From positions 9,248,935 through 9,312,934 of the forward strand of contig NZ_JHEG04000001.1 of NCBI RefSeq assembly GCF_000760695.4: a stretch of 64,000 nucleotides of DNA, written 5' to 3'. Positions 9,491-19,566 of this stretch are shown piece by piece. Below the pieces are notes generated by a model, which ran no database searches, was not told where the DNA came from, and saw nothing but the letters and a program-made list of their open reading frames with translations. Source of the DNA: Tolypothrix bouteillei VB521301 (GTDB lineage Bacteria > Cyanobacteriota > Cyanobacteriia > Cyanobacteriales > Nostocaceae). Each line of letters starts with the position of its first letter. The first letter of the stretch is position 1. Both the position numbers and the translations under genes were made by a program.

Positions 9491-9561
9491 ATACTTAAAC
9501 CATTAAGACAAAAATGTCTCAAAATTTTTTGCTGTACTGGCATCTTAGCAAATAATAGCTA

Positions 9562-9585
9562 GGGATGGGCAAGGACGCCCATCCC
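9562..9585. repeat. Dispersed palindromic repeat
   Basis: GGGATGGGC (9562-9570) and GCCCATCCC (9577-9585) form a perfect 9-bp stem around AAGGAC. This is a cyanobacterial small dispersed repeat; a related one (GGTGGGCA/TGCCCACC) lies at 43621-43638. It sits 3' of both neighbouring minus-strand genes' coding regions and could stop transcripts. Confidence 0.7.
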
Positions 9586-9647
9586 ACATTCCGGGAGTAA
9601 TTTATTTTCTGCTGTTCCCTTAAACTGATAACTTTATGTAAGGAGTC

Positions 9648-9884
9648 CTAGTTACCACCAGAGGTAACAGCTTTGTAGTGCTGAGCAGTGACTTCACCCT
9701 TCGCATACCAATTACCATTTTTGTCTTGACCGTACTGGTTGCGAACGCTGTTCCAAGCAATTTGACGCGCACCGTCTTCGCTAATACCGTCGCTTTGAGC
9801 AGCATTGAAAGCTGCAACGAAAATCTGCTGGGCTTCTTGGGGTAATTGCTCTCTGAGGTCTTGTGCTAATTCATCAACTTTCAT
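9648..9884 (-). CDS. ChaB family protein
   Basis: A 78-aa protein matching the ChaB domain: LPQEAQQIFVAAFNAAQ, then ARQIAWNSVRNQYGQDKNGNWYAKG. ChaB was named as a regulator of cation transport in E. coli, but its role is not firmly known. The start is ATG 9884, preceded by AGGAG at a 7-nt spacing; the TTG just upstream in frame is unlikely. Monocistronic. Confidence 0.85.
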   Translation of the reverse strand: MKVDELAQDLREQLPQEAQQIFVAAFNAAQSDGISEDGARQIAWNSVRNQYGQDKNGNWYAKGEVTAQHYKAVTSGGN

Positions 9885-10127
9885 CAATGTTCTCCTATTC
9901 TCTAGCTTTGGTTTTATCCTAGAAAGTGAGAAGATAAATTTTCCTCTTTCTCAAAGTAGAGATAAATCACAACCTTCCTTTTGATAGAGAGTTAGAGAGT
10001 TAGTGGTTGATAGGTAGGATTATGACACACAAATGCTTTATATAGCGGGTAATGCACACCCTACCAACCACTAAACGCTAACTAATATAGCAGTCCTAAA
10101 TAAAATATAAGAATAAGAGTGAAGACT

Positions 10128-10186
10128 GCTAATGGCTAATGGCTAATAAAAAACTGGCAATTAACTATTAGCTATTAGCTATTAGC
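10128..10186. repeat. Inverted pair of short tandem repeats
   Basis: GCTAATG-type heptamers (about 10128-10147) are followed after about 18 nt by the inverted series TATTAGC x3 (10166-10186). The two blocks can pair into an imperfect hairpin. Short tandemly repeated heptamers are typical of heterocystous cyanobacteria. The rest of 9885-10198 holds no gene that I can see. Confidence 0.6.
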
Positions 10187-10198
10187 AATCCAAATTTT

Positions 10199-11596
10199 TT
10201 ACAATTGATTTAGGATTGATATAATACTACATTTCCGTGCAGATGGTAGAGTTTTTAGTCCCAACTCTGCTGTTTCATATAGCCGATTAAATTCTCTTTC
10301 ATAATGTGCGGCAACAATGGAATTTTTAATGAATACTAAAGTCTCGTCGTTTAAGTAATTTCCTGAATTAGACCAATTATGACTTCCCGCGATCGCTAAT
10401 ACCCCATCTAAAACAGCCATCTTACTGTGTACTCCGCGATCGCCCATCAGTCCTGTAGGAAAACCCACAGTTGTTATAGGACGCTTCCAAGGTTTCACTT
10501 TGATAAACCGACTGCTTTTGCTTGGGTGCGGACAAACACCCATAGCATCATATGCTTTGGAGTAAGGTTGTCTAAAAAAATCAGGATCTATCAACACTTT
10601 GATGTCTTCAATTCCGCGATCGCGAACTTCTCCAAGAGTATCGCTAATTTTTTGATCGGAATACACAAACACGGCAATGTGTATGCTCTTTTGGGCTTGT
10701 TGTATGTAAGAAGCAATAATTCCATTACTCGTAGTTGCAATATTGTCTTTTTTGCGATTTGGAGAGAAGTTAACTGCGATCGTCCCACGTCCAACCGGAA
10801 TTTCAACCAGATTTCTTTTTGGTTTATAGGATTTAAATAATCCCTGCCACATATAATTGAATTCTTGAGTAAAAACGCTAGCAATTTGTTTGTTGTCTGG
10901 AATTACAATAGTGTTATTGGGATTTCCCCGACTGTCTAAATTGCTAAAGTCCCCATGTAAGTCAGAATTTGTCAAATTGCCGCTAGATATAATCGTTGTC
11001 TTTCCATCTACAACCACAAATTTGTGATGCATAAGCCCACTGCCTTTGGGCGCACGGCTCGATGTGTCGTCTTTTATCTCAATTCCACTAGCACGTAATA
11101 TAGCCAGAGCATCAACAGGATATCGCTTTAATTCTTCATAAGCTCGCTTGTCATGTTGATTCATTTTGGCGATTTCTTCTGGTGTATAATCAGCTATTGT
11201 CTTATTATATTTGCTGTCTATTAATACCCTGACTTTTACTCCACGTTTGTGGGCAAGAGTTAAGGCTTCCACAACTTTTGGAAGTCTTAATTCCATCACA
11301 GCTATGTCTACAGTGAATCGTGCTTGACTAATAGTGTCAATAATTTGCTGTTCTAAATTATCCCCTTTCCGAGTAAAGTTTCTGTAAGGATCTTTATAAA
11401 AGGAAATTGGATTGTGGTTAAAATAAACTTTAATAGCAGGGTCTTGAGGAAGTGGTTTAAGAAGCGTTTCCTTTGAGGATTGCTGAAAATTATTAAATAA
11501 TGTTATTCCACCAATCAGCAGTAACAAGAGAAAAAGGATGCTTTTGTAGGGAATTTTATCTTTTTTAAGAGCTATAAGATTCAGGATAAATTTCAT
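10199..11596 (-). CDS. Phospholipase D family protein, membrane-anchored
   Basis: A 465-aa protein with one N-terminal membrane segment (about 18-34, ILFLLLLLIGGITLF) and two PLD catalytic motifs: HKxxxxD at H191/K192/D197 (MHHKFVVVDG) and a second H390/K392/D397 (VHSKMAVLDG) followed by GSHNWS. Two such motifs form one active site in phosphatidyltransferases, cardiolipin synthases and PLD nucleases. The topology (short cytoplasmic N-terminus, bulk outside) suggests action in the periplasm. The substrate cannot be told from sequence; exported nuclease or lipid hydrolase are both possible. Confidence 0.85.
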   Translation of the reverse strand: MKFILNLIALKKDKIPYKSILFLLLLLIGGITLFNNFQQSSKETLLKPLPQDPAIKVYFNHNPISFYKDPYRNFTRKGDNLEQQIIDTISQARFTVDIAVMELRLPKVVEALTLAHKRGVKVRVLIDSKYNKTIADYTPEEIAKMNQHDKRAYEELKRYPVDALAILRASGIEIKDDTSSRAPKGSGLMHHKFVVVDGKTTIISSGNLTNSDLHGDFSNLDSRGNPNNTIVIPDNKQIASVFTQEFNYMWQGLFKSYKPKRNLVEIPVGRGTIAVNFSPNRKKDNIATTSNGIIASYIQQAQKSIHIAVFVYSDQKISDTLGEVRDRGIEDIKVLIDPDFFRQPYSKAYDAMGVCPHPSKSSRFIKVKPWKRPITTVGFPTGLMGDRGVHSKMAVLDGVLAIAGSHNWSNSGNYLNDETLVFIKNSIVAAHYEREFNRLYETAELGLKTLPSARKCSIISILNQL

Positions 11597-12142
11597 GATA
11601 GTAAGAGAATAAAAATGACATGAATTTCACCCTGTTAACAAACATTTATAAACTAATTCATTAAAATTAGAGTAGGTAATTCTCTCCAATTAATAGTTGT
11701 TGATATTTTATAAATTTAGTGTGGAAATATCAAAGAAAACGGTTCATTTAACAATATCTACTCCTTAAAGAAATCCCCAATTCCCATTTTTAAGGGGGAC
11801 TAGGGGAGAGCGAGTCAGATCTGAAACGGATTGAATTATCAACTATAAATTATTGTGAATAAGACCTCTACTAGTATTGTTTTAAATAACAAGAATAACA
11901 AGATGGCAATTGCGGAAGTTAATTTAGTGTTATTGCGATCGCCATCAGTAGTTTCACGACAGCGATCGGTAAGCGGTAACCAGCGCTCGTTATACCTGTT
12001 ACCGCATCCGTTACCAAAAATCCATCTGTACGCTTACGAATTGATGCCCAGAGGTGGTAATAATTGGGCAAATGAAATATATAAGCTCAAAATAAAAAGA
12101 ACTAGCTGCCCAGTTATGTGTGTTCTCGCCTAATTTAAAATT
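11597..12142. other. Intergenic region with a degenerate dispersed repeat
   Basis: No convincing gene. Around 11772-11817 there is a copy of the CCCC-TTTTTAAGGGGG-CTAGGGG repeat also found near 46505 and 59060. A 92-codon plus-strand frame (11855-12133) lacks family-like features and is not called. Confidence 0.5.
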
Positions 12143-13300
12143 ATGCAAATTTACCTTGACTACAGTGCAACAACTCCCATTCGCTCAGAAGCTATAGCTG
12201 CCATGCAAGCAGCCCTTACCCAACAGTGGGGTAATCCTTCTAGTTTGCATGAATGGGGACAACGGGCAGCAACAGTTGTGGAACAAGCAAGAATGCAGGT
12301 TGCTGGTTTGATTAACGCTTGTCAGCCCGAATCTATTGTTTTTACTTCTGGAGGTACTGAATCAGATAATCTCGCTATTATGGGTGTTGCCCGTTTGTAC
12401 ACTCGACCCCAACACATCATTATTTCTAGTGTTGAGCATTCTGCTGTTGCTGAACCAGCCAGATTGTTAGAGGTATGGGGTTGGCAAGTGACTCGTTTGG
12501 GGGTCGATTCTAAAGGAAGAGTCAACCCAAAAGATTTGCAGGCAGCGTTACAAGACAATACTGTATTGGTATCAGTTGTTTGCGGTCAAAGTGAAGTTGG
12601 TACCATACAACCAATTGAGGAATTAGCGACTATTGCTCGCAGTGCTGGTGTTTTGTTCCATACCGACGCAGTGCAAGCTGTGGGACGCTTGCCAATAGAT
12701 GTACAAAGTTTACCTGTGGATTTATTAAGCCTTTCAAGTCACAAAATTTACGGACCTCAAGGGGCTGGAGCATTGTATGTAGGTTCTGGTGTGGAGTTAG
12801 TACCCATGTTGGGAGGTGGGGGACAAGAACATCGGCTGCGTTCCGGTACTCACGCAGTACCTGCAATTGCAGGATTTGGAGTGGCTGCAGAATTAGCAGC
12901 CCAAGAAATGGCTGTGGAAATACCTCGGTTGATTGCATTGCGCGATCGCTTGTTTGCCCAACTTGCCGACATTCCTGGTTTAATCCCTACAGGCGATCTG
13001 ACAAACCGATTGCCTCACCACGTGAGTTTTTGCCTGGAATATGCAGATGGGGAAAAGCTGAGTGGAAAAACGCTCGTGAGACAAATGAATTTAGCTGGTA
13101 TTGGTATTAGTGCGGGTGCTGCTTGTCATAGTGGCAAACTCAATCCCAGCCCCATATTATTAGCAATGGGATATGCAGAAAATGTTGCTTTAGGCGCTAT
13201 TCGTATGACCTTAGGACGTGAGACAACTGAACTTGATGTCGATTGGACGGCAATGGTACTGAAGCAAATTTTAGAAAGATTGACACTGAGCTTCTCTTGA
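12143..13300 (+). CDS. Cysteine desulfurase (NifS/IscS family)
   Basis: A PLP enzyme that takes sulfur from cysteine for Fe-S clusters and thio-modified tRNA. The 385-aa product starts MQIYLDYSATTP, has FTSGGTESDNLA, the PLP-binding HTDAVQAVG region, the Schiff-base lysine in SLSSHKIYGPQGAG (K201) and the active-site cysteine in SAGAACHSGK (C328). The length is normal for the family. The short loop around the Cys and its context do not decide between nifS and iscS. It is a single gene, convergent with the response regulator downstream. Confidence 0.92.
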   Translation: MQIYLDYSATTPIRSEAIAAMQAALTQQWGNPSSLHEWGQRAATVVEQARMQVAGLINACQPESIVFTSGGTESDNLAIMGVARLYTRPQHIIISSVEHSAVAEPARLLEVWGWQVTRLGVDSKGRVNPKDLQAALQDNTVLVSVVCGQSEVGTIQPIEELATIARSAGVLFHTDAVQAVGRLPIDVQSLPVDLLSLSSHKIYGPQGAGALYVGSGVELVPMLGGGGQEHRLRSGTHAVPAIAGFGVAAELAAQEMAVEIPRLIALRDRLFAQLADIPGLIPTGDLTNRLPHHVSFCLEYADGEKLSGKTLVRQMNLAGIGISAGAACHSGKLNPSPILLAMGYAENVALGAIRMTLGRETTELDVDWTAMVLKQILERLTLSFS

Positions 13301-13398
13301 AAAAAGCAGTTATAAAGTCAACTGCACCACCCACAAGAGACGGGGTTTTACACGCGTTTAATAAAGCTGCTCGATCGGCGATCGATAACCAGTGACAT

Positions 13399-14211
13399 TT
13401 AAAAGTTGGGAAGTTTTTGGACGGTGGCACAATGGTATCCTTCGCCGTTAAATTCTATATAATTAACAGTAACTTCTACTTTAATAAGTTGACCGTCTTT
13501 TGCTTGATGGAGAGTTTCAAAAGTTGAACAGCGCTTCTGTTTCCAGCTTTGCCAGTAGGATTGCCAAAGATCTATTGAAAAATTGGGATCTAGATCGGGA
13601 ACTGTCATGGTTAATAGTTCTTCGCGAGTATAGCCCAAATGTTGAGTCGCTGCTTCATTAACATAAATAAGTCGCGCATTGGAATTTACAAAATAGATAG
13701 CATCTTTATAATTGTCTAAATAAAACTGGGAAAGGTACAGCGCTAATTCTGCTTTTTGGCGATCGCAAATTTCTTGTTGCAGGCGCATATTTTGAGCCGT
13801 GAGTTGCTTTTGCAGCCTTCTAATAGTCAAACTATTTTCCACACGAGCAAAAACTTCTTCTTCACTAAATGGTTTGGTAATGTAATCAACACCCCCCACA
13901 GCAAAAGCTTTTACCTTATCAAGAACCTCATCTAAAGCACTAATAAAAATCACTGGAATCTCGCGAGTCAGGGGTGATGTCTTAAGACGTTGGCAAACCT
14001 CATAACCGTTCATGTCAGGCATCATAATATCCAGTAAAATCAAATCTGGGGGCGCTGCTTGTGCTGTCTTTAAAGCTGTTTGTCCGTTAATCACTCGGCG
14101 AACTTCATACCCAAGTTGAGTGAGCATGGCGGATAAAAGTCGCAGATTGTCCGGTGTATCATCTACAACTAAAATATTTGCTTTTGGCGGTTGCTCTTGA
14201 CGGTTGTTCAT
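13399..14211 (-). CDS. Response regulator with REC and PAS domains
   Basis: A 270-aa protein: an N-terminal receiver domain (about 13-128) with VVDDTPDN, the phospho-acceptor Asp in LILLDIMMPDMNGYEV, and the switch lysine in DYITKPF; a short coiled coil (about 130-155); then a PAS domain (about 160-265) with AIYFVNSNARLIYVNEAA. There is no DNA-binding or enzymatic output domain, so it probably relays signals by protein contact. It starts 1 nt after the stop of the hybrid kinase gene, so the two are co-transcribed and presumably act as a pair. Confidence 0.88.
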   Translation of the reverse strand: MNNRQEQPPKANILVVDDTPDNLRLLSAMLTQLGYEVRRVINGQTALKTAQAAPPDLILLDIMMPDMNGYEVCQRLKTSPLTREIPVIFISALDEVLDKVKAFAVGGVDYITKPFSEEEVFARVENSLTIRRLQKQLTAQNMRLQQEICDRQKAELALYLSQFYLDNYKDAIYFVNSNARLIYVNEAATQHLGYTREELLTMTVPDLDPNFSIDLWQSYWQSWKQKRCSTFETLHQAKDGQLIKVEVTVNYIEFNGEGYHCATVQKLPNF

Positions 14212-14212
14212 C

Positions 14213-16699
14213 TCAATTGGGTTGTGTTAAATCTATGATTTTATCAATCCGGAAATTTTCAACTAAATCAATTAAGGAATTTGCAAGAGTTGCATATTCT
14301 TCTGGTATTTCTTCGATCAAGCTAAAAATTTGCTTCTCATCAGTGCAAAGCGCGGCTTGATGAAGTTGTGTTATCCATTCAGGAGACATAACTCCCAAGG
14401 ATGAGGGTTCTAGGGTAAAGGACGAAGGCGTTGTTTCATCCTTGCTGCTTTTAACTTCATCCTTGACATCATAGACATAACGAACTCCTAAAAACTGAGC
14501 CATTTTTTCTAGAATGACTTCTTCCCGGAAGGGCTTGCGTACAAAATCATCGCATCCCGCAGACAAAACGACAGCTCTTTCCTCATCAAATGCACTTGCT
14601 GTCAAAGCAATGATGGTCGTCGCTTGACCTCTTAAATGACCTTTGATGCGTTTAGTTGCTTCATACCCATCCATGACTGGCATCCGCATATCCATTAAAA
14701 TTAGATGCGGTTCCCAAGTTTCCCACAAACGAATCCCTTCTAAACCATTTTCTGCTCCCCGGACCTCAAAGCCCAGAGATGTCAGCATTTGGAGCAAGAG
14801 GTAGCGATTCTCCCATTTATCCTCAACTATCAAAATGCGGTATTTGGGCTGATTTGGAGCGACAGCAAGAACGCGCCGTCGTTTTTGCTGAATTTGAGTT
14901 TCCAGCCTTTCCATCGGGACAACTCGTATGTCAAAAGAAAAAATGGTCCCATGACCCAATGTACTGCTTACAGTAATCTCACCTCCCATCAGATGCACGA
15001 ATTGTTGGCTGATGGTTAAACCCAAACCTGTCCCTTGCTGAGATTTCCGACCAGTTTCTGTCTGAACAAAAGGTCTAAACAATCTCTCCATCTCAGAGGG
15101 TGCAATTCCGGAACCAGTATCTTCTACTTCAAAATGAAGTTTACGAGTTGTCGAGATCTTGTATCGTGAGTCTGTATCTAATTGGGGAGCCTGCTGGTTT
15201 GTTTGTTCGTTCCCCATTTTCACGCGAACCGCCACACCGCCTTCTTCTGTAAATTTAATCGCATTACCAATTAAGTTGATTAAAACCTGGCGCAATTTGC
15301 TTTCATCTGTTTGCACATATCTGGGAACTTCAGGGTAACGCTCAAATATCAGTTTTAAACCTTTAGATTCTCCTTTTTGTCGGAACATCTCCTCTAAGGA
15401 GTCCAGCATACCATACATATCAAAACCATTTTCATTCAGTGTTGTTCTGCCCGCCTCAATTTTTGACATGGAAAGCACATCGTTAATTAAGGTTAACAAA
15501 TGCTCGCCACTGCGACTGATAATTTCAAGTTGTTCGATTTGGGAAGATTGGAAAGATGGATCGCGAGTCAAGAGTTGGGTAAAGCCGAGGATTGTATTGA
15601 GGGGAGTCCGGAGTTCGTGGCTCATATTCGCTAAAAATTCACTTTTAGCGCGGTTAGCTGCTTCTGCTTCATGAGCTTTTTGTTCTAATTTGGAACTGTA
15701 ATTCTCTAGTTGCTGTCGGGAAATTTTTAATTGTCGTGTCAGCCAATAAACTCCAACCAAGAGGAATCCCACCGATACTAGCCCTACTAACACAATTGTT
15801 CCTGCTAGTTGACGTGCGGGCAAAAAAGCTTCTTCTTGATGCATTTCTATTAAAAGAGCAAGGTCTTGATCGTTTAGCCAACGGTAAACTCCAATCACTG
15901 GTATATTGGCATAGTTTTTATATAAATCTTCTCCACTGATGCCATTCATCGCATCATCTATACCTTTGCTGCTTACACCCTCAGGATATTCTTGAATATT
16001 GGAAGATTCTTTAGAGATAAAAGTGTTTTGCGTGATGAGGGAACCAACTAAATAAGTTTCACCGCTTTTTCCCAAACCTTTTCGTTCTCGAACAATTCGA
16101 TCGATTCTTTCTAAATTGAGATGAGCTAAAATGACTCCCTGGCGAGTCCCTTTAGCATCGCGAAGAGGCGCTGCTAAGGTGACTGATGGTTTATTTGTCT
16201 CAGGAGAAACATAAAAAATTGGATCGAAAGAACTGCCCGGTTCTACTGTTTCAATATACGTAATACTGGCTAAAATTTCGTACTCATTTTCACGTCCTTT
16301 GTTTGTGGATAAAATGACTTTGTTTGTGCGATCGATAATAAAAATTTCTTTAAAATTTAGTTTGAGTTTAACAACGTTCTTTAAATATTCAGAGAGAATC
16401 TCGTGAGAAGTTTTATATTTTGGGTCAGTTATTGGGTTATTTAAGAGTACCTTGACGTTTGCTTGTACATCAGGAAACTGAGTGACAAGCAAAAAATCTC
16501 GCTGTTGATCCTCAAACCAACGAGTAATTTCTCCTTCCTTGAGGGTTGCAGTCACGCGCAACTGATTGAAAGCAGACGTTTTTAGCGCCTCCCTCGCTTT
16601 AAAAAAGGCGACGCCTCCCACAACACCGACAGTAAATAAAGATAAAATGAGAAATGAACTGGCGACTTTGGTGGTTAAGTGCTGATTCCAAGAATTCAT
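14213..16699 (-). CDS. Hybrid sensor histidine kinase (Cache-like sensor, HisKA, HATPase, REC)
   Basis: An 828-aa membrane kinase. Membrane segments lie at about 12-30 and 298-320, enclosing a roughly 260-residue periplasmic Cache-like sensor (with WFEDQQRDFLLVTQFPDV). The HisKA box FLANMSHELRTPLNTILGF follows a coiled coil, then the ATPase N box (NLIGNAIKFTEEGG), G1 (DTGSGI) and G2 (QGTGLGLTISQQFV). A C-terminal receiver has DKWENRYLLL, the acceptor Asp in LILMDMRMPVMDGYEA and the KPF lysine. A helical tail (WITQLHQAA) is common in cyanobacterial hybrid kinases. The ligand is unknown. It forms a tight operon with the downstream PAS response regulator. Confidence 0.9.
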   Translation of the reverse strand: MNSWNQHLTTKVASSFLILSLFTVGVVGGVAFFKAREALKTSAFNQLRVTATLKEGEITRWFEDQQRDFLLVTQFPDVQANVKVLLNNPITDPKYKTSHEILSEYLKNVVKLKLNFKEIFIIDRTNKVILSTNKGRENEYEILASITYIETVEPGSSFDPIFYVSPETNKPSVTLAAPLRDAKGTRQGVILAHLNLERIDRIVRERKGLGKSGETYLVGSLITQNTFISKESSNIQEYPEGVSSKGIDDAMNGISGEDLYKNYANIPVIGVYRWLNDQDLALLIEMHQEEAFLPARQLAGTIVLVGLVSVGFLLVGVYWLTRQLKISRQQLENYSSKLEQKAHEAEAANRAKSEFLANMSHELRTPLNTILGFTQLLTRDPSFQSSQIEQLEIISRSGEHLLTLINDVLSMSKIEAGRTTLNENGFDMYGMLDSLEEMFRQKGESKGLKLIFERYPEVPRYVQTDESKLRQVLINLIGNAIKFTEEGGVAVRVKMGNEQTNQQAPQLDTDSRYKISTTRKLHFEVEDTGSGIAPSEMERLFRPFVQTETGRKSQQGTGLGLTISQQFVHLMGGEITVSSTLGHGTIFSFDIRVVPMERLETQIQQKRRRVLAVAPNQPKYRILIVEDKWENRYLLLQMLTSLGFEVRGAENGLEGIRLWETWEPHLILMDMRMPVMDGYEATKRIKGHLRGQATTIIALTASAFDEERAVVLSAGCDDFVRKPFREEVILEKMAQFLGVRYVYDVKDEVKSSKDETTPSSFTLEPSSLGVMSPEWITQLHQAALCTDEKQIFSLIEEIPEEYATLANSLIDLVENFRIDKIIDLTQPN

Positions 16700-17026
16700 A
16701 AATTTACGGATGCTTTTGTCGATCGTGCTGCCTTAATAAGTAAGTTGGTGTTTGTAATTATCATTGGTTTGTAGTTGCGCTTTGCCACGCTAAAGCAAAA
16801 CTCAGAGCAAAATATAAAGATTTTACTTTTCGTTATAGAGTTTGGTTTTTTGCCGACCTACTTGGGTAAAAATCAATCTTTATTATAAAAGGTATTTCCC
16901 AACCATCTTTCCTAGCGTCTAAAGATTGGGAAAATCAAGCTCCACTTATTTTTGGTTCAATACGCACCATCAGGAGCAACTAGCCCAAAAGAAACGTCAT
17001 ACTGTTTTGGATGTTAAACTTAACAG
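16700..17026. other. Intergenic region without recognisable features
   Basis: It separates the hybrid kinase start from the end of pstB. AT-rich stretches upstream of the kinase may hold its promoter; no clear boxes, repeats or genes were found. Confidence 0.5.
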
Positions 17027-17821
17027 TTAACCCCTTGCACCCGTTATATAAGCAGCTGTCAGGGGATGTTGGGGAGAATTAAAAATTTGCTCCACCTTTC
17101 CCGACTCAACGAGCTGTCCAACGCCGCCCTGAACCCAAAATAAGGCAACTTTGTCTGCAATGCGCTTGGCTTGGGCTAAGTTGTGCGTCACAATTATTAA
17201 GGTATAGCGCTGACGCAAACTAGTAATTAAATCTTCGACAATCCCACTGGAAATGGGATCGAGGGCGCTACAAGGTTCATCCAAAAGCAGGGCTTCTGGT
17301 TGCAAACCCAAAGCTCTCGCTATACACAAACGCTGTTGCTGTCCGCCTGAAAGTGCTAAAGCAGAAGTATGCAATCGGTCTTTGACTTCATCCCACAATC
17401 CCACATCCAGTAGGCTTGTTTCTACAATCCTATCAATTTCCTCGCGGTTGCGGATACCGTGTTCTCGCAGTGGTAATTCCATATTCTTCCAAATGGATAA
17501 AGGAAAGGGATTGGGTTTTTGAAAAATCATCCCGACTTGACGCCGCAGTGCGGTCGCGTTAATTTTAGGGTTGAGTACCTCTACAGAACCAATCCGAATT
17601 GCGCCTTTGACTTGACAGTTTGGAATCATATCTGTCAAACGGTTCAAGCAACTGAGAAAACTTGTTTTCCCACAACCTGAAGGGCCAACTAATGCCAATA
17701 TTTCCCCTGCATTTACACTCAAGTTAACATTAGCGAAGGCTGTTTTTTGCCCGTATTGTAGAGTTAAATTTTCTGTTTGAATGAATGTTTCAGTCGTTCT
17801 ATTGCTGGCATTTACTATCAT
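17027..17821 (-). CDS. pstB: Phosphate ABC transporter ATP-binding protein PstB
   Basis: The ATPase of the high-affinity phosphate importer. From ATG 17821 (MIVNASNRT) the product is 264 aa, normal for PstB; the frame stays open to 17899 but that extension overlaps pstA. Motifs: Walker A GPSGCGKTS, the PstB-type CLNRLTDMIPNCQVKG, Q loop MIFQKPNPFPLSIWKN, signature LSGGQQQRLCIARAL, Walker B LLLDEPCSALDP and the H loop in IIVTHN. It is the last gene of the arsR-pstSCAB operon, 19 nt after pstA. Confidence 0.94.
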   Translation of the reverse strand: MIVNASNRTTETFIQTENLTLQYGQKTAFANVNLSVNAGEILALVGPSGCGKTSFLSCLNRLTDMIPNCQVKGAIRIGSVEVLNPKINATALRRQVGMIFQKPNPFPLSIWKNMELPLREHGIRNREEIDRIVETSLLDVGLWDEVKDRLHTSALALSGGQQQRLCIARALGLQPEALLLDEPCSALDPISSGIVEDLITSLRQRYTLIIVTHNLAQAKRIADKVALFWVQGGVGQLVESGKVEQIFNSPQHPLTAAYITGARG

Positions 17822-17840
17822 CGGCTTATTGTCGTTCTTT

Positions 17841-18695
17841 TTATATAGAAAAAAATCTTTTATGCAACCAACGTTCTGCAATCCATGCTGCTGTACCATT
17901 AATCAATAGCAATACTAACAGTAATACTAATGCTGAAGCGTAGGCATTAGCATCTCCTCCAGAGATATTCATTGATAAATCAAAAATATGAACCGAAAGA
18001 GCACGCCCGGAGTCTAGCAGCGATTCTGGCATCCTATCTACGTATCCACTTGTAAAAATTAGAGCAGCAGTTTCTGCGATCGCCCGACCAATACCAAGCA
18101 CCAATCCCACAAGCAATCCAGGAACCGCAGCAGGTAACAACAATTGAAATAGAGTGGTCGTGCGGGAGAAGCCAAGGGCTGCGGCTCCCAATCTATATTC
18201 ATTTGGAACAGCGCGAAATCCTTCTTCTGTAGAACGAATTAAGATTGGTAGCACCATACACGCCAAGGTCAATCCTCCCGACAATATGGAAAACCCCAGC
18301 CCTAAAACTTTACAAAAAAAGACATTGCCAAACAATCCAAAGACGATAGAAGGGACCCCAGCCAGTACATCTAAACTACGCCGCACCATAGCACCAAACC
18401 AGTTTTGTGTTGGGGTAAACTCGGCTAGCAAAACAGCCGTACCAATACCAATGGGAATGGAAACTGCCATACAAACTCCCATAATCAAGAAAGTAGAAAC
18501 AAGAATGCTCGCAATTCCCCCCTCTCTACCCGCGTTTTCCGGTTCGGTCGTTAGAAATTTCCACGACACATGCCCCATACCATGCCAAAGAAGATCGCTG
18601 AGTATCCAAAAAAACAGAGCAGTCACCAAAACAGCAGTTGTCCAAACAACAATTGCAGGGAGCCAATCTTTGGAGCGTAAAATGGGTTTAGTCAT
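17841..18695 (-). CDS. pstA: Phosphate ABC transporter permease PstA
   Basis: Inner-membrane permease of the Pst importer. ATG 18695 (MTKPILRSKDWLP) overlaps the end of pstC by 8 nt, typical of translational coupling; a frame to 18743 is longer but less likely. About six membrane segments are visible, with the PstA-type stretches VLAGVPSIVFGLFGNVF and the EAA-like coupling loop YRLGAAALGFSRTTTLFQ. The C-terminus (WIAERWLHKRF) is typical. Confidence 0.92.
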   Translation of the reverse strand: MTKPILRSKDWLPAIVVWTTAVLVTALFFWILSDLLWHGMGHVSWKFLTTEPENAGREGGIASILVSTFLIMGVCMAVSIPIGIGTAVLLAEFTPTQNWFGAMVRRSLDVLAGVPSIVFGLFGNVFFCKVLGLGFSILSGGLTLACMVLPILIRSTEEGFRAVPNEYRLGAAALGFSRTTTLFQLLLPAAVPGLLVGLVLGIGRAIAETAALIFTSGYVDRMPESLLDSGRALSVHIFDLSMNISGGDANAYASALVLLLVLLLINGTAAWIAERWLHKRFFSI

Positions 18696-19566
18696 AAATT
18701 TTTCCCTGACTGATAACTTCTGCAACAGCAACCAGTAATACAATCGCTCCCATTAGCACCAACCCGCTCACAAACAATGCAGAACGGTGATCCCCTGTAG
18801 CGTATGCCATTTCCAAGGCAATATTAGCTGTTAGTGTTCGTATGGGGTCAAACAGACTTTTTGGAACTTGTACGACATTACCGCACACCATTAAAATTGC
18901 CATTGTTTCTCCAATCGCACGACCAGTTTCAAGAATTAAACCTGTGAATAATCCCGATCTGGCAGATGGAAATACAACTTTGCGAATGGTAGCCCAACGG
19001 GATAATCCCAAGGCTGTAGCTCCTTGAAGGTAAGAGGTTGGGACTTTTGCCAAACTTGCATCAGCAACAAGTGCAATGGTTGGCAGTATCATCACTGTCA
19101 GAATAGCAATGCCAGCAATAAGGCTGGGTCCTGGTGGATGTATCTTGCTAATGGAAGGAACGAGCACTACCAGTCCCCAGAAACCATAAACTACAGAAGG
19201 AATTCCCGCTAATAGTTCTATTAAGCGGCGATAGAGCTTTGCGACTGCTTTTGGAGCGTAAAATTGGCAAAAAACAGCAGACAAAATTCCAACTGGTGTA
19301 GCAATTAGCACAGACCCAAGCATCGCCAAGAGTGTACCCAAAAGCATGGGGAAGAGATTATACAGCCCTACAGTTGGGTTCCAAGAAGAGTCGGTAAAAA
19401 ATCGAGTGAGCCCTATATGGTTGAGGACTGGTAACGACTCCAAAATCAAAAAGACGATAATTAAAAGTGCGATCGCTCCTGCTATTACGGTGAGGAAGCG
19501 GAGTATCCAAACTAACCATAGGTCATTTGGAAACGACAACAAAGTTTTGCTTTTTAACAATGTCAC
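18688..19566 (-). CDS. pstC: Phosphate ABC transporter permease PstC
   Basis: Partner permease of PstA; 292 aa. Membrane segments with IELLAGIPSVVYGFWGLVVL and the coupling loop YLQGATALGLSRWATIRKVVFP, then GRAIGETMAILMVCGN, all PstC hallmarks. The start is a GTG at 19566, inside the end of pstS (44-nt overlap); no better internal start is seen. It is transcribed with pstS, pstA and pstB. Confidence 0.92.
   Translation of the reverse strand: MTLLKSKTLLSFPNDLWLVWILRFLTVIAGAIALLIIVFLILESLPVLNHIGLTRFFTDSSWNPTVGLYNLFPMLLGTLLAMLGSVLIATPVGILSAVFCQFYAPKAVAKLYRRLIELLAGIPSVVYGFWGLVVLVPSISKIHPPGPSLIAGIAILTVMILPTIALVADASLAKVPTSYLQGATALGLSRWATIRKVVFPSARSGLFTGLILETGRAIGETMAILMVCGNVVQVPKSLFDPIRTLTANIALEMAYATGDHRSALFVSGLVLMGAIVLLVAVAEVISQGKIYD

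Noticed and set aside
11855..12133. 92-codon plus-strand ORF before the cysteine desulfurase
   Set aside because: No family-like pattern, no convincing RBS, and dispersed HIP1-type sequence within it.
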